A stretch of 64,000 nucleotides of DNA from Thermodesulfobium narugense DSM 14796 (GTDB taxonomy: Bacteria > Thermodesulfobiota > Thermodesulfobiia > Thermodesulfobiales > Thermodesulfobiaceae): assembly GCF_000212395.1 (NCBI RefSeq), contig NC_015499.1:585501-649500 (forward strand), in the 5' to 3' direction. Position numbers and translations under genes: made by a program. Below the pieces are notes generated by a model that saw only the letters and a program-made list of their open reading frames with translations, made no database searches and had not been told where the DNA came from. This document shows, one piece after another, positions 8,500 to 17,927 of this stretch. How positions within the stretch are numbered: position 1 is the stretch's first letter; each line of letters begins with the position of its first letter.

Positions 8500-9363
8500 T
8501 TGGGTGCAATTATATTAAACGGAAAAGAAGTTGCTAGTCAATGGGAGAAAAAAAATAGTTTAAGAGTGCAAAATCTAAAAGCAAAAGGAGTAAACATCTG
8601 TCTTGCAGTAGCAAGATTCAATGACGATGAAGCGTCAAAGGTTTATGTTAGAAAGAAAGTTGCTATGTGTGAGAAGTTGGGTATAAAACCCATTCTTATA
8701 GAAGAGGAAGGTTTAGATCAGGAGAAAATAGAGAATAGAGTATCTTCTCTAAATAAAGACAAAGAAATAAATGGGATAATAGTTCAGCTACCCTTGCCTA
8801 AAGGAATTGACAAAGAGAGAGTTTTATCTTTGGTTAGTCCTGAGAAAGATGTGGATGGCCTAAACGTTTTTTCATGTGGCTTGCTATATAAAAACATGCC
8901 TGGTTTGAGACCTTGTACTCCAAGTGGAATAATTCACCTATTGAAAGAATACAAAATCGATCTTGTTGGAAAAAGAGCCGTAATTCTTGGTAGAAGCCAA
9001 CTTGTTGGCCTTCCAATTTTTTTGATGCTTTTGCATGAAAATGCTACACCAACAATTGTACATTCTAAAACTAAAGACCTAAAGAATATTTGTAAAGAAG
9101 CAGACATATTAATTGTTGCTACTGGAAGGGCAAAAATGGTAAATAGAGAATATGTAAAAGAAGGTGCAGTAGTAGTTGATGTAGGAATATCCAGGATAGA
9201 AGGTAAAATAGTTGGAGATGTTGATTTTGAGGATGTTTTTGACGTTGCTGGTTATCTCACTCCAGTACCGGGTGGAGTTGGGCCTTTAACTATTATGTCT
9301 TTGATGGAAAATGTAATTAACGCAGCTTCTATTCAAGCAGGTATAAAAGATGACGCTTTTTAG
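8500..9363 (+). CDS. folD: Bifunctional methylenetetrahydrofolate dehydrogenase / cyclohydrolase FolD
   Basis: Interconverts methylene-, methenyl- and formyl-tetrahydrofolate, supplying formyl groups for purine synthesis. Motifs include the catalytic segment SKVYVRKK (Tyr-x3-Lys), GIIVQLPLPKG, SPEKDVDGLN, TPSGIIHLL, the Rossmann motif GRSQLVGLP and the C-terminal TPVPGGVGPLTI. I prefer TTG at 8500, giving LGAIILNGKEV, because GGAGATGAT just upstream resembles the extended ribosome binding site. ATG at 8485 is in frame and would add five residues. The end overlaps hisC by 14 nt. Confidence 0.95.
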   Translation: MGAIILNGKEVASQWEKKNSLRVQNLKAKGVNICLAVARFNDDEASKVYVRKKVAMCEKLGIKPILIEEEGLDQEKIENRVSSLNKDKEINGIIVQLPLPKGIDKERVLSLVSPEKDVDGLNVFSCGLLYKNMPGLRPCTPSGIIHLLKEYKIDLVGKRAVILGRSQLVGLPIFLMLLHENATPTIVHSKTKDLKNICKEADILIVATGRAKMVNREYVKEGAVVVDVGISRIEGKIVGDVDFEDVFDVAGYLTPVPGGVGPLTIMSLMENVINAASIQAGIKDDAF

Positions 9364-10399
9364 AAAAGATCTTTTAGGGATTGAGCCTTATAGGCCGGTA
9401 GAGGTTAAAGATGCGATTAGGCTTGATAGGAATGAAAGTCCATTTGATTTGCCATTGCAGGTAAAGGAAGAAATTATTAATGCTTTTTCTAGCCTTCGGT
9501 TGAATCATTATCCTGATGCATGGTGCGGTTCTGTAAAAGAGGCATTTAGTCAATACGTTGGCAAAATTAAACCTGAAGAGGTTACTGTGGGAAATGGTTG
9601 TGATGAGGTTATTCAAAATGTAATTATGGCATTTGCATTAAATAATGGTCCTGTTCTCTCCTTTTGGCCAACATTTCATACTTACCAGATAGCCTCAAGG
9701 AATTTAGGAATTGAATATATAGAAATTCCTTTAAATGAAGACTTTACTATGCCTATTGAGAAAGTAATTGATGTTGTGAAGGAAAAAAGGCCTTCAGTAA
9801 TTGTGATATGTAACCCTAATAACCCGACAGGAAACTGTTTCCCAGATGAATATATAGAAAATATAATTAATAGCACCCCAGGAATTGTCTTGATTGATGA
9901 GGTTTATTGTGAATTTAGTAAAAAAAGTTTTGTTGATAAATTTAGATTATATCCAAATGTTTTGATATTAAGAACCTTATCTAAAGCCTTTTCGGGTGCA
10001 GGAGTGAGAATGGGATTTGCTTTTGGAAATAAGTTTCTTATTGACGAGGTTGAAAAGGTAAGATTACCATATCTACTATCTCACTTTTCGCAGGTGGCAG
10101 GAAGCATTATACTTAAAAATAGTAGTCTATTTAAGTCAAATATTGACGCTATTAATGCCGAAATAAATAGAATTTACGATGGCTTATTAAAAATGGGCAT
10201 TAGAGTTTATCCTACAGAAGCTAACTTTTTATTGGCAAAATTTGATAAACCTACTAAAGATATTGTTGAAAAACTTAGAAAAAGAAAAATTTTAGTAAGG
10301 TTTTTTCCATATTTGCCTAACTTTATCAGGATTTCTGCTGGTAGAAGTTCTGATACAAATATTTTACTAAAGGAGCTTAGCAGAATATTAAATGAGTAA
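9350..10399 (+). CDS. hisC: Histidinol-phosphate aminotransferase
   Basis: PLP-dependent class I/II aminotransferase making histidinol phosphate. Visible elements are LDRNESPFDLP near residue 28, the CNPNNPTGN substrate/PLP loop, LIDEVYCEFS and the PLP lysine in LRTLSKAFSGAGVRMGF. The C-terminal region has RISAGRSSD, with the substrate-binding arginine. The 349 residues match the family. It overlaps folD at its start and the next gene (a HAD phosphatase) by 8 nt. Confidence 0.95.
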   Translation: MTLFRKDLLGIEPYRPVEVKDAIRLDRNESPFDLPLQVKEEIINAFSSLRLNHYPDAWCGSVKEAFSQYVGKIKPEEVTVGNGCDEVIQNVIMAFALNNGPVLSFWPTFHTYQIASRNLGIEYIEIPLNEDFTMPIEKVIDVVKEKRPSVIVICNPNNPTGNCFPDEYIENIINSTPGIVLIDEVYCEFSKKSFVDKFRLYPNVLILRTLSKAFSGAGVRMGFAFGNKFLIDEVEKVRLPYLLSHFSQVAGSIILKNSSLFKSNIDAINAEINRIYDGLLKMGIRVYPTEANFLLAKFDKPTKDIVEKLRKRKILVRFFPYLPNFIRISAGRSSDTNILLKELSRILNE

Positions 10400-11201
10400 C
10401 TTTATAGTCTTTGATATAGATGGAGTTTTAATACAAACTAACGGTTCTTTCGTGGAATCTACGATTAAAACCTTTGAATTTGTGAGGAATTTATTTGGTA
10501 AGAGCGCAAAATGTAACATCGAACATATTAGTTTTTTAAAGTCATTGGGGGGGTTTAATAACGATTGGGATTTGACATATGCTCTTTTGGCAGTTAGTTG
10601 GGATTATCCTACTTTTGACGAAGCAGAGTTTTTGGAAATTTTGAAAAGCTATTTTAAGAAAAATAATAAACCTCCTAAAATAGAAATTGCTTATGAATTT
10701 GTTAAGAGAATCTTTCAAGAATATTATCTTGGAGAAAAACTTTTTTTTGAGATATATTTGGAGAAGCCAAAATATATCTTTTTCAATGGATTTATTTATC
10801 AAGAGAAGCCGTTGATAAATTTTTGCAATTATTCTGTAGATAGAGAAAAAATAGGAATCTATTCTGGAAGATGTTTTAAAGAAGCTGAAGTTGCTTTGAG
10901 GGCAGTTAATCTAATTGTGCTGAATGAATTTTATTTTACTGATGATAGCGGTTTTAAAAAACCTGATCCTACCCCTCTTGAAAAGATGTTTGTTATAAAC
11001 AACTGCTCACAGATGACTTATGTAGGTGATACTTTGGATGATCTCGAACTGGTTGTAAGGGCAAGAGAAAAGGGACTACCTGTACAATTTGCAGGAGTTA
11101 AAACTGGAACCTATTCAAATCAGCTTGTTAACAAAATAGAAGGTCTTTCCTTTGCAAAAATGTATGAGAATGTAAGTGATTATTTAGATAAAGTTCTTTA
11201 G
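10392..11201 (+). CDS. HAD superfamily hydrolase in the histidine cluster
   Basis: HAD phosphatase of 269 residues with motif I DIDGVL (residues 8-13, both aspartates present), motif II around IGIYSGR, motif III Lys in GFKKPDPTP and motif IV YVGDTLDDLELV. The helical cap insert is long (about residues 20-150). It is translationally coupled to hisC and followed 70 nt later by hisB. The histidine pathway needs a histidinol-phosphate phosphatase between HisC and HisD. The short HisB here has no such domain, so this protein is a reasonable candidate. That function is inferred from context only. Confidence 0.8.
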   Translation: MSNFIVFDIDGVLIQTNGSFVESTIKTFEFVRNLFGKSAKCNIEHISFLKSLGGFNNDWDLTYALLAVSWDYPTFDEAEFLEILKSYFKKNNKPPKIEIAYEFVKRIFQEYYLGEKLFFEIYLEKPKYIFFNGFIYQEKPLINFCNYSVDREKIGIYSGRCFKEAEVALRAVNLIVLNEFYFTDDSGFKKPDPTPLEKMFVINNCSQMTYVGDTLDDLELVVRAREKGLPVQFAGVKTGTYSNQLVNKIEGLSFAKMYENVSDYLDKVL

Positions 11202-11271
11202 TCGAGTAAAGTTAGGTTTTGGAATTCATAATTATCTTTAAGTAAATTATAAAGAGAGGTAGGTTCTTAAA

Positions 11272-11880
11272 ATGGACCATGAAAGCGGGAAAAGGATAGC
11301 ACGAGTTTCAAGCATTAAAAGAAAAACTTATGAAACCGACATTGAATTAGAAATCAATATAGATGGTACAGGAGAAAATTCAATACAAACTAATATTGGT
11401 TTTTTTGATCATATGCTTTCTACTCTTTCAAAACATTCTAGTGTGGATATGAAACTAAAGTGCATAGGAGATTTAGAAGTTGATTATCATCATAGTGTTG
11501 AAGATGTAGGGATCGTTATTGGGGAAGCTTTGTTGAAGGCCTTAGGAGACAAGGTTGGTATAAAAAGATTTTCAAATGCGATTTTGCCAATGGACGATGC
11601 GTTAGTTTTGTGTGCTATAGATATTTCTGGCAGATCTTATTTTTCTTATGATGTTGAGTTTGACTCCAAAATGATAGGCAAATTCAATACTGAACTTGTA
11701 GAAGTTTTTTTCAACTCTTTGGCAATGAATTTGAAAGCAAACCTCCATTTTAAAAAGATTTCTGGATTTAATAGCCATCATATTGCAGAAGCCTGTTTTA
11801 AATCATTTGCTATATGTCTAAAAGATGCTGTAACTTTGACAAATTCAGGATCTATTCCTTCTGTTAAGGGGTGTATTTGA
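11272..11880 (+). CDS. hisB: Imidazoleglycerol-phosphate dehydratase
   Basis: Mn-dependent dehydratase of histidine synthesis, in the monofunctional form. Two repeats with metal-binding histidines are visible: GFFDHMLSTLSKHS and YHHSVEDVGI in the first, FNSHHIAEACFKSFA in the second. The N-terminus has an extra segment of about 14 residues before RVSSIKRKTYETDI. GAGAGGTAGG lies upstream of the ATG. The end abuts hisH (TGATG overlap). Confidence 0.96.
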   Translation: MDHESGKRIARVSSIKRKTYETDIELEINIDGTGENSIQTNIGFFDHMLSTLSKHSSVDMKLKCIGDLEVDYHHSVEDVGIVIGEALLKALGDKVGIKRFSNAILPMDDALVLCAIDISGRSYFSYDVEFDSKMIGKFNTELVEVFFNSLAMNLKANLHFKKISGFNSHHIAEACFKSFAICLKDAVTLTNSGSIPSVKGCI

Positions 11881-12488
11881 TGATAGGAGTCTTGTGTTAT
11901 AAAGGAGGAGGAAATTTAGGCAGTGTATTTAAAGCAATTACTTATTTGGGTTACCAATTTGAAGAAATTTGGGATCAAGAAAGTTTAAAAAAAGCTGATG
12001 CTTTAATTTTCCCTGGCCAGGGCTCTTTTGCGCAGGCAAGCAGATCTCTTAAAGAAGCTAATCTCTGGGAAGCATTAAGGGAATTTATATACTCTGGCAA
12101 ACCCTTTTTTGGAATATGTTTGGGTTTGCAAATGCTTTTTGATTATTCTGATGAATTTGGATTTACAGAAGGCTTAAAGGTTATTTCTGGCAAAGTTGTT
12201 GAGTTTCAAAAGGACTTTATAAGACCGCATCTTGGTTGGAACAAAGTTTTTAATACTTCAGACTTGAGATTTTTTAAAGATATACCTGATGATTCTTCTT
12301 TCTATTTTGTTCATTCTTATTATCCAGAAGTTTATGATCTTTCTTGTAAAAAGGGATTTGCTGAATATGTAAATAAAAGATTCGTGTGTGTTGTTGAAAA
12401 AGATAACGTGTTTGCCTGTCAATTTCACCCTGAAAAGAGTGGACGTTGGGGGCTTAAGCTCTTAGATAATTTCTTGAGTTCAATATAG
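11880..12488 (+). CDS. hisH: Imidazole glycerol phosphate synthase glutaminase subunit HisH
   Basis: Class I glutamine amidotransferase that feeds ammonia to HisF. The nucleophile is in FFGICLGLQMLF, with the triad His and Glu in CQFHPEKSG. ATG at 11880 overlaps the hisB stop and follows AAGGGG (11865-11870) by 9 nt. A GTG three codons earlier is in frame but less likely. About 202 residues, normal length. The partner gene hisF is not in this window. Confidence 0.96.
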   Translation: MIGVLCYKGGGNLGSVFKAITYLGYQFEEIWDQESLKKADALIFPGQGSFAQASRSLKEANLWEALREFIYSGKPFFGICLGLQMLFDYSDEFGFTEGLKVISGKVVEFQKDFIRPHLGWNKVFNTSDLRFFKDIPDDSSFYFVHSYYPEVYDLSCKKGFAEYVNKRFVCVVEKDNVFACQFHPEKSGRWGLKLLDNFLSSI

Positions 12489-12577
12489 TTATAAAAGTTA
12501 TAAAATAATTATTAAACAAAATTTTGCTTTTTAAATTTTATACACCAACAAGTTTATAAGTTTTTTAAGGAGGTTAA

Positions 12578-13285
12578 ATGTTTGAAATAATACCGGCAAT
12601 CGATATATATCGGGATAATGTTGTTAGACTTTATCAAGGTGATTTTGATAAAATAAAAATATATGGTAAACCTGAAGACTATTTTAATAAACTAAAATCT
12701 TCTGGGATTAATTTTGTACACATAATTGATCTGGAGGCTTCAAAAATTGGCCAATTTACTGCTTTTAACGTTCTTGAAATGGCAAAGTCTAAGGGTTTTG
12801 TCGTCCAATGGGGGGGAGGAGTAAGAAAATATGATGACGTTAAGGTTTTGGCTAAGGTGGGAGCTGATAGAATTATTATTGGAACTGTTGCTTTTACCGA
12901 TGAAGAGACTCTTAACGCGATTTTAAAAGATTTTGGAGATAAAATTCTTATCTCTTTAGATTTTAAGGATTCAAAACTTTGTTTTCATGGATGGACGACT
13001 TCGATTTCTTTAGAGTTAAAAGAGTTACAAAGAAAATTTGGGAATAGAAGTAATCTGGGTTTTTTGGTTACAGATATAAATAGAGATGGTACACTTTCAA
13101 GTCCTTCGGTAGAGTTGTTTGAGAATATTAGAAAAATATTTCCAAAACACAGATTAATAGGTGCTGGAGGAATATCAAAAAAAGAACACATTAATATTCT
13201 TGAAGAAGTTGGTTTTGATGGTGCGGTAATAGGCAAGGCATGGATGGAAGGTCATATTAAATTTTTTGATGGAAAGGTAATTTAA
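12578..13285 (+). CDS. hisA: Phosphoribosylformimino-AICAR ribotide isomerase HisA
   Basis: TIM-barrel Amadori isomerase of histidine synthesis. The N-terminal strand IIPAIDIYRDNVVRLYQGD carries the catalytic Asp. Later elements are HIIDLEASK, QWGGGVR, DRIIIGTVAF, LVTDINRDGTLSSPS with the second Asp, and IGAGGIS. Its VTDINRDGT motif and paired aspartates are shared with HisF, but RLYQGDF favours HisA. A clear AAGGAGG precedes the ATG. The 89-nt gap before it is AT-rich and may contain a promoter. purF follows after 2 nt. Confidence 0.92.
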   Translation: MFEIIPAIDIYRDNVVRLYQGDFDKIKIYGKPEDYFNKLKSSGINFVHIIDLEASKIGQFTAFNVLEMAKSKGFVVQWGGGVRKYDDVKVLAKVGADRIIIGTVAFTDEETLNAILKDFGDKILISLDFKDSKLCFHGWTTSISLELKELQRKFGNRSNLGFLVTDINRDGTLSSPSVELFENIRKIFPKHRLIGAGGISKKEHINILEEVGFDGAVIGKAWMEGHIKFFDGKVI

Positions 13286-13287
13286 TA

Positions 13288-14676
13288 ATGTGTGGAATAT
13301 TTGGAATTCTTTGTCCCTCTAGGAAAGATGTTGCTAAGCATACCTATTTTGCTTTATATTCACTTCAACATAGAGGGCAGGAAAGTTGTGGAATAGCTGC
13401 AACTGATGGAACAAGTTTGATGATACAAAGGTCTATGGGTTTAGTATCTTCTGCATTTTCTGAAAGAGAACTCCAGGAATTATATGGTTATGCTGCTCTT
13501 GGCCACGTCAGGTATTCAACAACTGGAAGGCCAAGTATAGAAAATGCGCAACCTCTAAAGATGAGATATAAAGGTGGAACCTTTGCTTTAGCTCATAATG
13601 GCAATATTGTGAATATAAAGGAACTAAGAGAACAAGTTTATAGTTTGGGCATTTCACCATATACTTCTTCAGATACTGAACTTATGGGCCACTTGATTGC
13701 CAGAAATTTTCAAGATGATTTTAAAACAACTCTTGCTAACGTGTGTAAAGGATTTATTGGCGCTTATTCTCTTGTTTTTTTAACTGAGGAAGAAATTTAT
13801 GCAGTTAGAGATCCATGGGGATTTAGGCCACTTTGCATGGGTTCATATGAAGATGGTTTTGTTGTGTCTTCTGAAACTTGTGCATTTGATATTATTGGTG
13901 CTAAATTTATCAGGGAGATTTCTCCTGGTGAAATGGTTAGAATTCACAGAAATGGTTATGAAGTGGACCAAATTTTAGAACCGCAGGGTAATTTCTTGTG
14001 TTCTTTTGAATATATATACTTTGCTAGACCTGATTCTGTAGTTATGGGAAAACGACTTTATGAGGTTAGAAAGAGGTTTGGTGAGCTTTTGGCTGAAGAA
14101 TCACCAGTGGATGCTGATATAGTAGTTAGTGTTCCTGACTCTGGTACCCCAGCTGCAATTGGTTTTGCTCAAAGGTGCAAGATACCCTTTAATGAAGTTT
14201 TTATAAAAAATAGATATGTTGGAAGGACTTTTATTCAACCTACAAAAGAGTTAAGAGAAAGAGGTGTTCGCTTAAAATTAAATCCGATTTCGGAATTGGT
14301 TAGGGGAAAAAGAGTAGTAGTTGTGGATGATTCTATTGTTCGAGGCACAACAAGTAAGGAAATTGTTAAAATGCTTTGGGAATGTGAGCCAAAAGAGATT
14401 CATTTTAGGGTAAGTTCTCCAATGGTTAGCCATCCATGCTTTTATGGCATTGATACCGCTTCAAGAGGTGAGCTTTTGGCTAGTAAAATGGATATTGAAC
14501 AGATTAGAGAATTTCTTGGCGTAAATAGCTTGGCATATCTTTCAAGAAAAAGTACTATTGAGGCTATTGGCATTGAATATCCGTGCCTTGCCTGTTTTGG
14601 AGCTGATTATCCTACTTATATACCCAGTGAGGAAGTTAGAGAAAAATATGCGCTTGAAAAAAACGAAAAGTGGTAA
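13288..14676 (+). CDS. purF: Amidophosphoribosyltransferase PurF
   Basis: First committed enzyme of purine synthesis. The N-terminal nucleophile glutaminase begins directly with MCGIFG, so no propeptide is present. The phosphoribosyltransferase domain has the PRPP loop VVVDDSIVRGTTS. Four cysteines at positions matching the [4Fe-4S] ligands of the Bacillus enzyme are visible: NFLCSFE, SHPCFYG and the pair in YPCLACFG. It is probably an iron-sulfur protein. The length of 462 is typical. It heads the run purF-M-N-H-D-E. Confidence 0.97.
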   Translation: MCGIFGILCPSRKDVAKHTYFALYSLQHRGQESCGIAATDGTSLMIQRSMGLVSSAFSERELQELYGYAALGHVRYSTTGRPSIENAQPLKMRYKGGTFALAHNGNIVNIKELREQVYSLGISPYTSSDTELMGHLIARNFQDDFKTTLANVCKGFIGAYSLVFLTEEEIYAVRDPWGFRPLCMGSYEDGFVVSSETCAFDIIGAKFIREISPGEMVRIHRNGYEVDQILEPQGNFLCSFEYIYFARPDSVVMGKRLYEVRKRFGELLAEESPVDADIVVSVPDSGTPAAIGFAQRCKIPFNEVFIKNRYVGRTFIQPTKELRERGVRLKLNPISELVRGKRVVVVDDSIVRGTTSKEIVKMLWECEPKEIHFRVSSPMVSHPCFYGIDTASRGELLASKMDIEQIREFLGVNSLAYLSRKSTIEAIGIEYPCLACFGADYPTYIPSEEVREKYALEKNEKW

Positions 14677-14739
14677 ATTTAAGATTGATCACTTTCTTAA
14701 TCATAAATTTATAATTGTTTTGTAGAAAGAAGGTGTATT

Positions 14740-15756
14740 ATGCAAGAAGAAAAACTAACATACGAAAAATCGGGAGTGAATATCGAGAGCGCGAACAAGT
14801 TTGTAAATGAAATCAAAAAGATAAGCAATAAAGCTTTTGGATCATTTTCTGAGAGTCTAGGTGATGGTTTTGCAGGTTTTTATCCTCTTGATAACTTTGG
14901 TTCTGATTTTGTTTTACTATCTTCTTGTGATGGAGTTGGAACAAAAGTTTTGGTTGCAAAAAAAGCAAACATCTGGAGTTCAATAGGTCAGGACTTGGTA
15001 GCTATGAACGTGAATGATATATTAGTGCACGGCGGAAAACCTTTATTTTTTTTAGATTATATTGCATGTTCGAAATTGGATACAAAAATTGCATTAGAAA
15101 TTGTTTCCTCCATAATTGAAGCCTTAAAACCTACTGGTGGAGTGTTATTGGGGGGAGAAACTGCTGAAATGCCAGATCTTTATAAAAAGGGTGATTGGGA
15201 CCTTTCAGGTTTTGTGGTAGGTGCTGTTAAAAGGTCCTCCCTTTTGCCAAAAAATATTAAATCAGGGAATATTTTGATTGGATTATCTTCTAATGGGGTT
15301 CATAGCAATGGTTTTTCCTTAATAAGAAGAATTATTAAAGATTATAAAATTAATATACTTAAAAGCATAACCCCAGAAGGTATTAGTTTGGCTAAAGAGC
15401 TTTTGAAACCTACTAAAATTTATTATTCAGATGTTTATCCTTTTATCGAAAAGGGCATGATTAATGGTCTTGCACACATTACAGGAGGTGGTATAGAAGG
15501 AAATTTGATTAGGATTTTACCAAAAAACGTTAAGGCAGTGATAAAAAAGGATTTTGATATACCATGGATTTTTAGATGGATTGCAGATCACGGTGTGAGT
15601 GAAGAAGAGATGTATAAGGTGTTTAATATGGGTATTGGGATGATATTGGTTGTTAGCCCTTCAAATGTAGATGAAATTTTAAGATCTTTAGGTTCAAATG
15701 CCCGAATAATAGGTAAAATTGTTCCCTCTGATGAGAGGAGAGTGGAGTTTGAATAA
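14740..15756 (+). CDS. purM: Phosphoribosylformylglycinamidine cyclo-ligase PurM
   Basis: Makes aminoimidazole ribotide from FGAM with ATP. Typical motifs are SCDGVGTKVLVA, the AMNVNDILVHGGKPLFFLDY block, LLGGETAEMPDLY, GLSSNGVHSNGFSLIR and AHITGGGIEGNL. The 338 residues are of normal length. A 63-nt gap separates it from purF and its end overlaps purN by 8 nt. Confidence 0.97.
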   Translation: MQEEKLTYEKSGVNIESANKFVNEIKKISNKAFGSFSESLGDGFAGFYPLDNFGSDFVLLSSCDGVGTKVLVAKKANIWSSIGQDLVAMNVNDILVHGGKPLFFLDYIACSKLDTKIALEIVSSIIEALKPTGGVLLGGETAEMPDLYKKGDWDLSGFVVGAVKRSSLLPKNIKSGNILIGLSSNGVHSNGFSLIRRIIKDYKINILKSITPEGISLAKELLKPTKIYYSDVYPFIEKGMINGLAHITGGGIEGNLIRILPKNVKAVIKKDFDIPWIFRWIADHGVSEEEMYKVFNMGIGMILVVSPSNVDEILRSLGSNARIIGKIVPSDERRVEFE

Positions 15757-16351
15757 GTTAAAAGTTGGAGTTTTGGCTTCTGGTAGAGGATCGAATTTTA
15801 AGGCTATTGTGCAAAAAGTTGATAGTGCTGAAGTAAAGGTATTAATAGTTGATAACCCTGGTGCAAAGGCAATAGAAATAGCTAAAGAATTTAACATTCC
15901 TTATGAAGTTGTCGATAGGAAAAAATTCAGCAATAAATTGAACTTTGAAAAAGAAATAACTAATATTTTGGACTCATATAAAGTAGAACTAATAGCTTTA
16001 GCTGGCTTTATGAGAATTTTGAGCCCTGGTTTTGTAGAACATTTTAAATGGAAAATAATGAACATACATCCCTCTCTTTTGCCCTCTTTCCCAGGTCTTA
16101 ACGCACAAAAACAGGCTCTAGATTATGGTGTAAGGGTTAGCGGTTGCACCGTTCATTTCGTTGACGCTGGAACCGATACTGGTCCAATAATTTTACAAGC
16201 TGTGGTTCCTGTGCTTGATGATGACAGCCCAGAAACTCTAGCCTCGAGAATTCTAAAGGAAGAGCACAAAATATATCCCTTTGCTATTTCACTCTTTGCT
16301 CAAAATAGACTAGTAATTGATGGAAGAAAGGTAAAAATAAAAGATATATAA
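15749..16351 (+). CDS. purN: Phosphoribosylglycinamide formyltransferase PurN
   Basis: Transfers a formyl group from 10-formyl-THF to GAR, using the folate product of FolD. Motifs are VLASGRGSNFKAI at the N-terminus, LAGFMRILSP, NIHPSLLPSFPG with the catalytic His, and GCTVHFVDAGTDTGPII with the catalytic Asp. TTG at 15749 is chosen because AGGAGA (15736-15741) ends 7 nt upstream; it overlaps the purM end. About 200 residues. Confidence 0.96.
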   Translation: MNKLKVGVLASGRGSNFKAIVQKVDSAEVKVLIVDNPGAKAIEIAKEFNIPYEVVDRKKFSNKLNFEKEITNILDSYKVELIALAGFMRILSPGFVEHFKWKIMNIHPSLLPSFPGLNAQKQALDYGVRVSGCTVHFVDAGTDTGPIILQAVVPVLDDDSPETLASRILKEEHKIYPFAISLFAQNRLVIDGRKVKIKDI

Positions 16352-16381
16352 TATGTACAATGAATTTTAAGGAGGTCTGGT

Positions 16382-17878
16382 ATGCAAAGAGCTTTAATAA
16401 GTGTTTATAACAAGAATGGTATTGAAGAATTTGCAAAAGAATTAAATAAATTAGGTTATGGTTTGCTTTCAACAGGTGGAACAGCAAAGTACCTTAAGTC
16501 CTTTGACTTTCCTGTAATTGAGGTTTCTGAATACACTCATTTCCCTGAGATTTTGGGCGGAAGAGTGAAAACTCTTCATCCAATTATTTTTGGAGGCATT
16601 TTGGCTCAAAGAGATAACCCAAATCATATACAACAAATAAAGAATTTAGACACCATAGATATTGTAGTGGTAAATCTTTATCCATTTTTGGAAACTTTGA
16701 ATAGAGGGGCTCCAATTGAGGAAATAATTGAGATGATTGATATTGGAGGAGTGGCTCTTATTAGAGCTGCTGCTAAAAATTATAAAGACGTACTTGTTTT
16801 GGTAGACCCAGATGACTATAAAAAAACTATTGAACTTTTAAGAAACAATACAATGACCCTTGAGTATAGGAAATATCTTGCTGCAAAAGCTTTTCAGCAT
16901 ACTGCCTCCTATGATTCTCATATAGCAGCATATTTTTCAGAAGATCTATTTCAGGAACAATTTACTCTTACGGGCAAGAGAATCCAGAGTCTTAGATATG
17001 GGGAAAATCCTCATCAGAAAGCTTTTCTTTATAAAACCGAAGATGGGTATCCGCTTGATGCTGAATTTTTAAGCGGAAAAGAACTTTCTTTTAATAATAT
17101 TGTGGATATAGATGCGGCTTTACGTTTTCTTTATGACTTCATAGACGAAAAGGCTGTTGTAATAATAAAGCACAATCAGGCATGCGGTTTTGCAGTTGCC
17201 GACGATCTTTTGACTGCTTATATTAAGGCATATGAAGGCGATAAAGAATCAGCTTTTGGCGGCATAGTAGCTATAAATGGTGTAGTTGATGAGGTTTTGG
17301 CTAGAGAAATTTACAAAAACTTTTATGAAGTAGTATATGCTATTGATTTTAGCGAAAAGGCCCTTGAAATTTTGCAGGAAAAAAGGAACCTTAGAATTTT
17401 GAAAGGTTCAACCAAAAGAACTAATTGGAATTATAACATAAAACAAGTTGGAGCTGGCTTTTTGCTTCAGACTGAAGACTTTTTAAAGCTAGACAACCTA
17501 GATGTGGTAACTAAGGTTAAGCCCGATGAAAAGACGATGGAAGATCTAATCTTTGCCTGGAAGTTATGCAGAAACTTTAAGTCAAATGCAATTGTTTTTG
17601 CAAAGGATGGCCAATTAGTTGGTGCTGGTGCCGGTCAGTCAAGTAGAGTGATGTCTGTTAGGATTGCAGGTATGAGAGCACAGGAAAGATCTGTAGGAGC
17701 CAGCCTTGCTTCTGATGGATTTTTCCCGTTTAAAGACTCAGTAACTCTTGCAGGAGAATATGGTATCAAAGCAATTATTCAACCGGGTGGTTCTAGAAGA
17801 GATGAAGAGGTAATTGAAGAGGCTGATAGACTTGGGATACCTATGGTATTTACTCACAGAAGACATTTCTATCACTAA
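16382..17878 (+). CDS. purH: Bifunctional AICAR transformylase / IMP cyclohydrolase PurH
   Basis: Catalyses the last two steps to IMP. The N-terminal MGS-like cyclohydrolase domain (about 1-190) has ALISVYNKNG and LSTGGTAKYL. The C-terminal transformylase has RYGENPHQKA, the KHNQACGFA motif with Lys-His, and the terminal QPGGSRRDEEVIEEAD. AAGGAGG precedes the ATG. The length of 498 is normal. Confidence 0.97.
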   Translation: MQRALISVYNKNGIEEFAKELNKLGYGLLSTGGTAKYLKSFDFPVIEVSEYTHFPEILGGRVKTLHPIIFGGILAQRDNPNHIQQIKNLDTIDIVVVNLYPFLETLNRGAPIEEIIEMIDIGGVALIRAAAKNYKDVLVLVDPDDYKKTIELLRNNTMTLEYRKYLAAKAFQHTASYDSHIAAYFSEDLFQEQFTLTGKRIQSLRYGENPHQKAFLYKTEDGYPLDAEFLSGKELSFNNIVDIDAALRFLYDFIDEKAVVIIKHNQACGFAVADDLLTAYIKAYEGDKESAFGGIVAINGVVDEVLAREIYKNFYEVVYAIDFSEKALEILQEKRNLRILKGSTKRTNWNYNIKQVGAGFLLQTEDFLKLDNLDVVTKVKPDEKTMEDLIFAWKLCRNFKSNAIVFAKDGQLVGAGAGQSSRVMSVRIAGMRAQERSVGASLASDGFFPFKDSVTLAGEYGIKAIIQPGGSRRDEEVIEEADRLGIPMVFTHRRHFYH

Positions 17879-17927
17879 ATTTAAAAGATCTCTTAAAAGA
17901 ACTAATTAATTTAATTGGGAGGTATAT

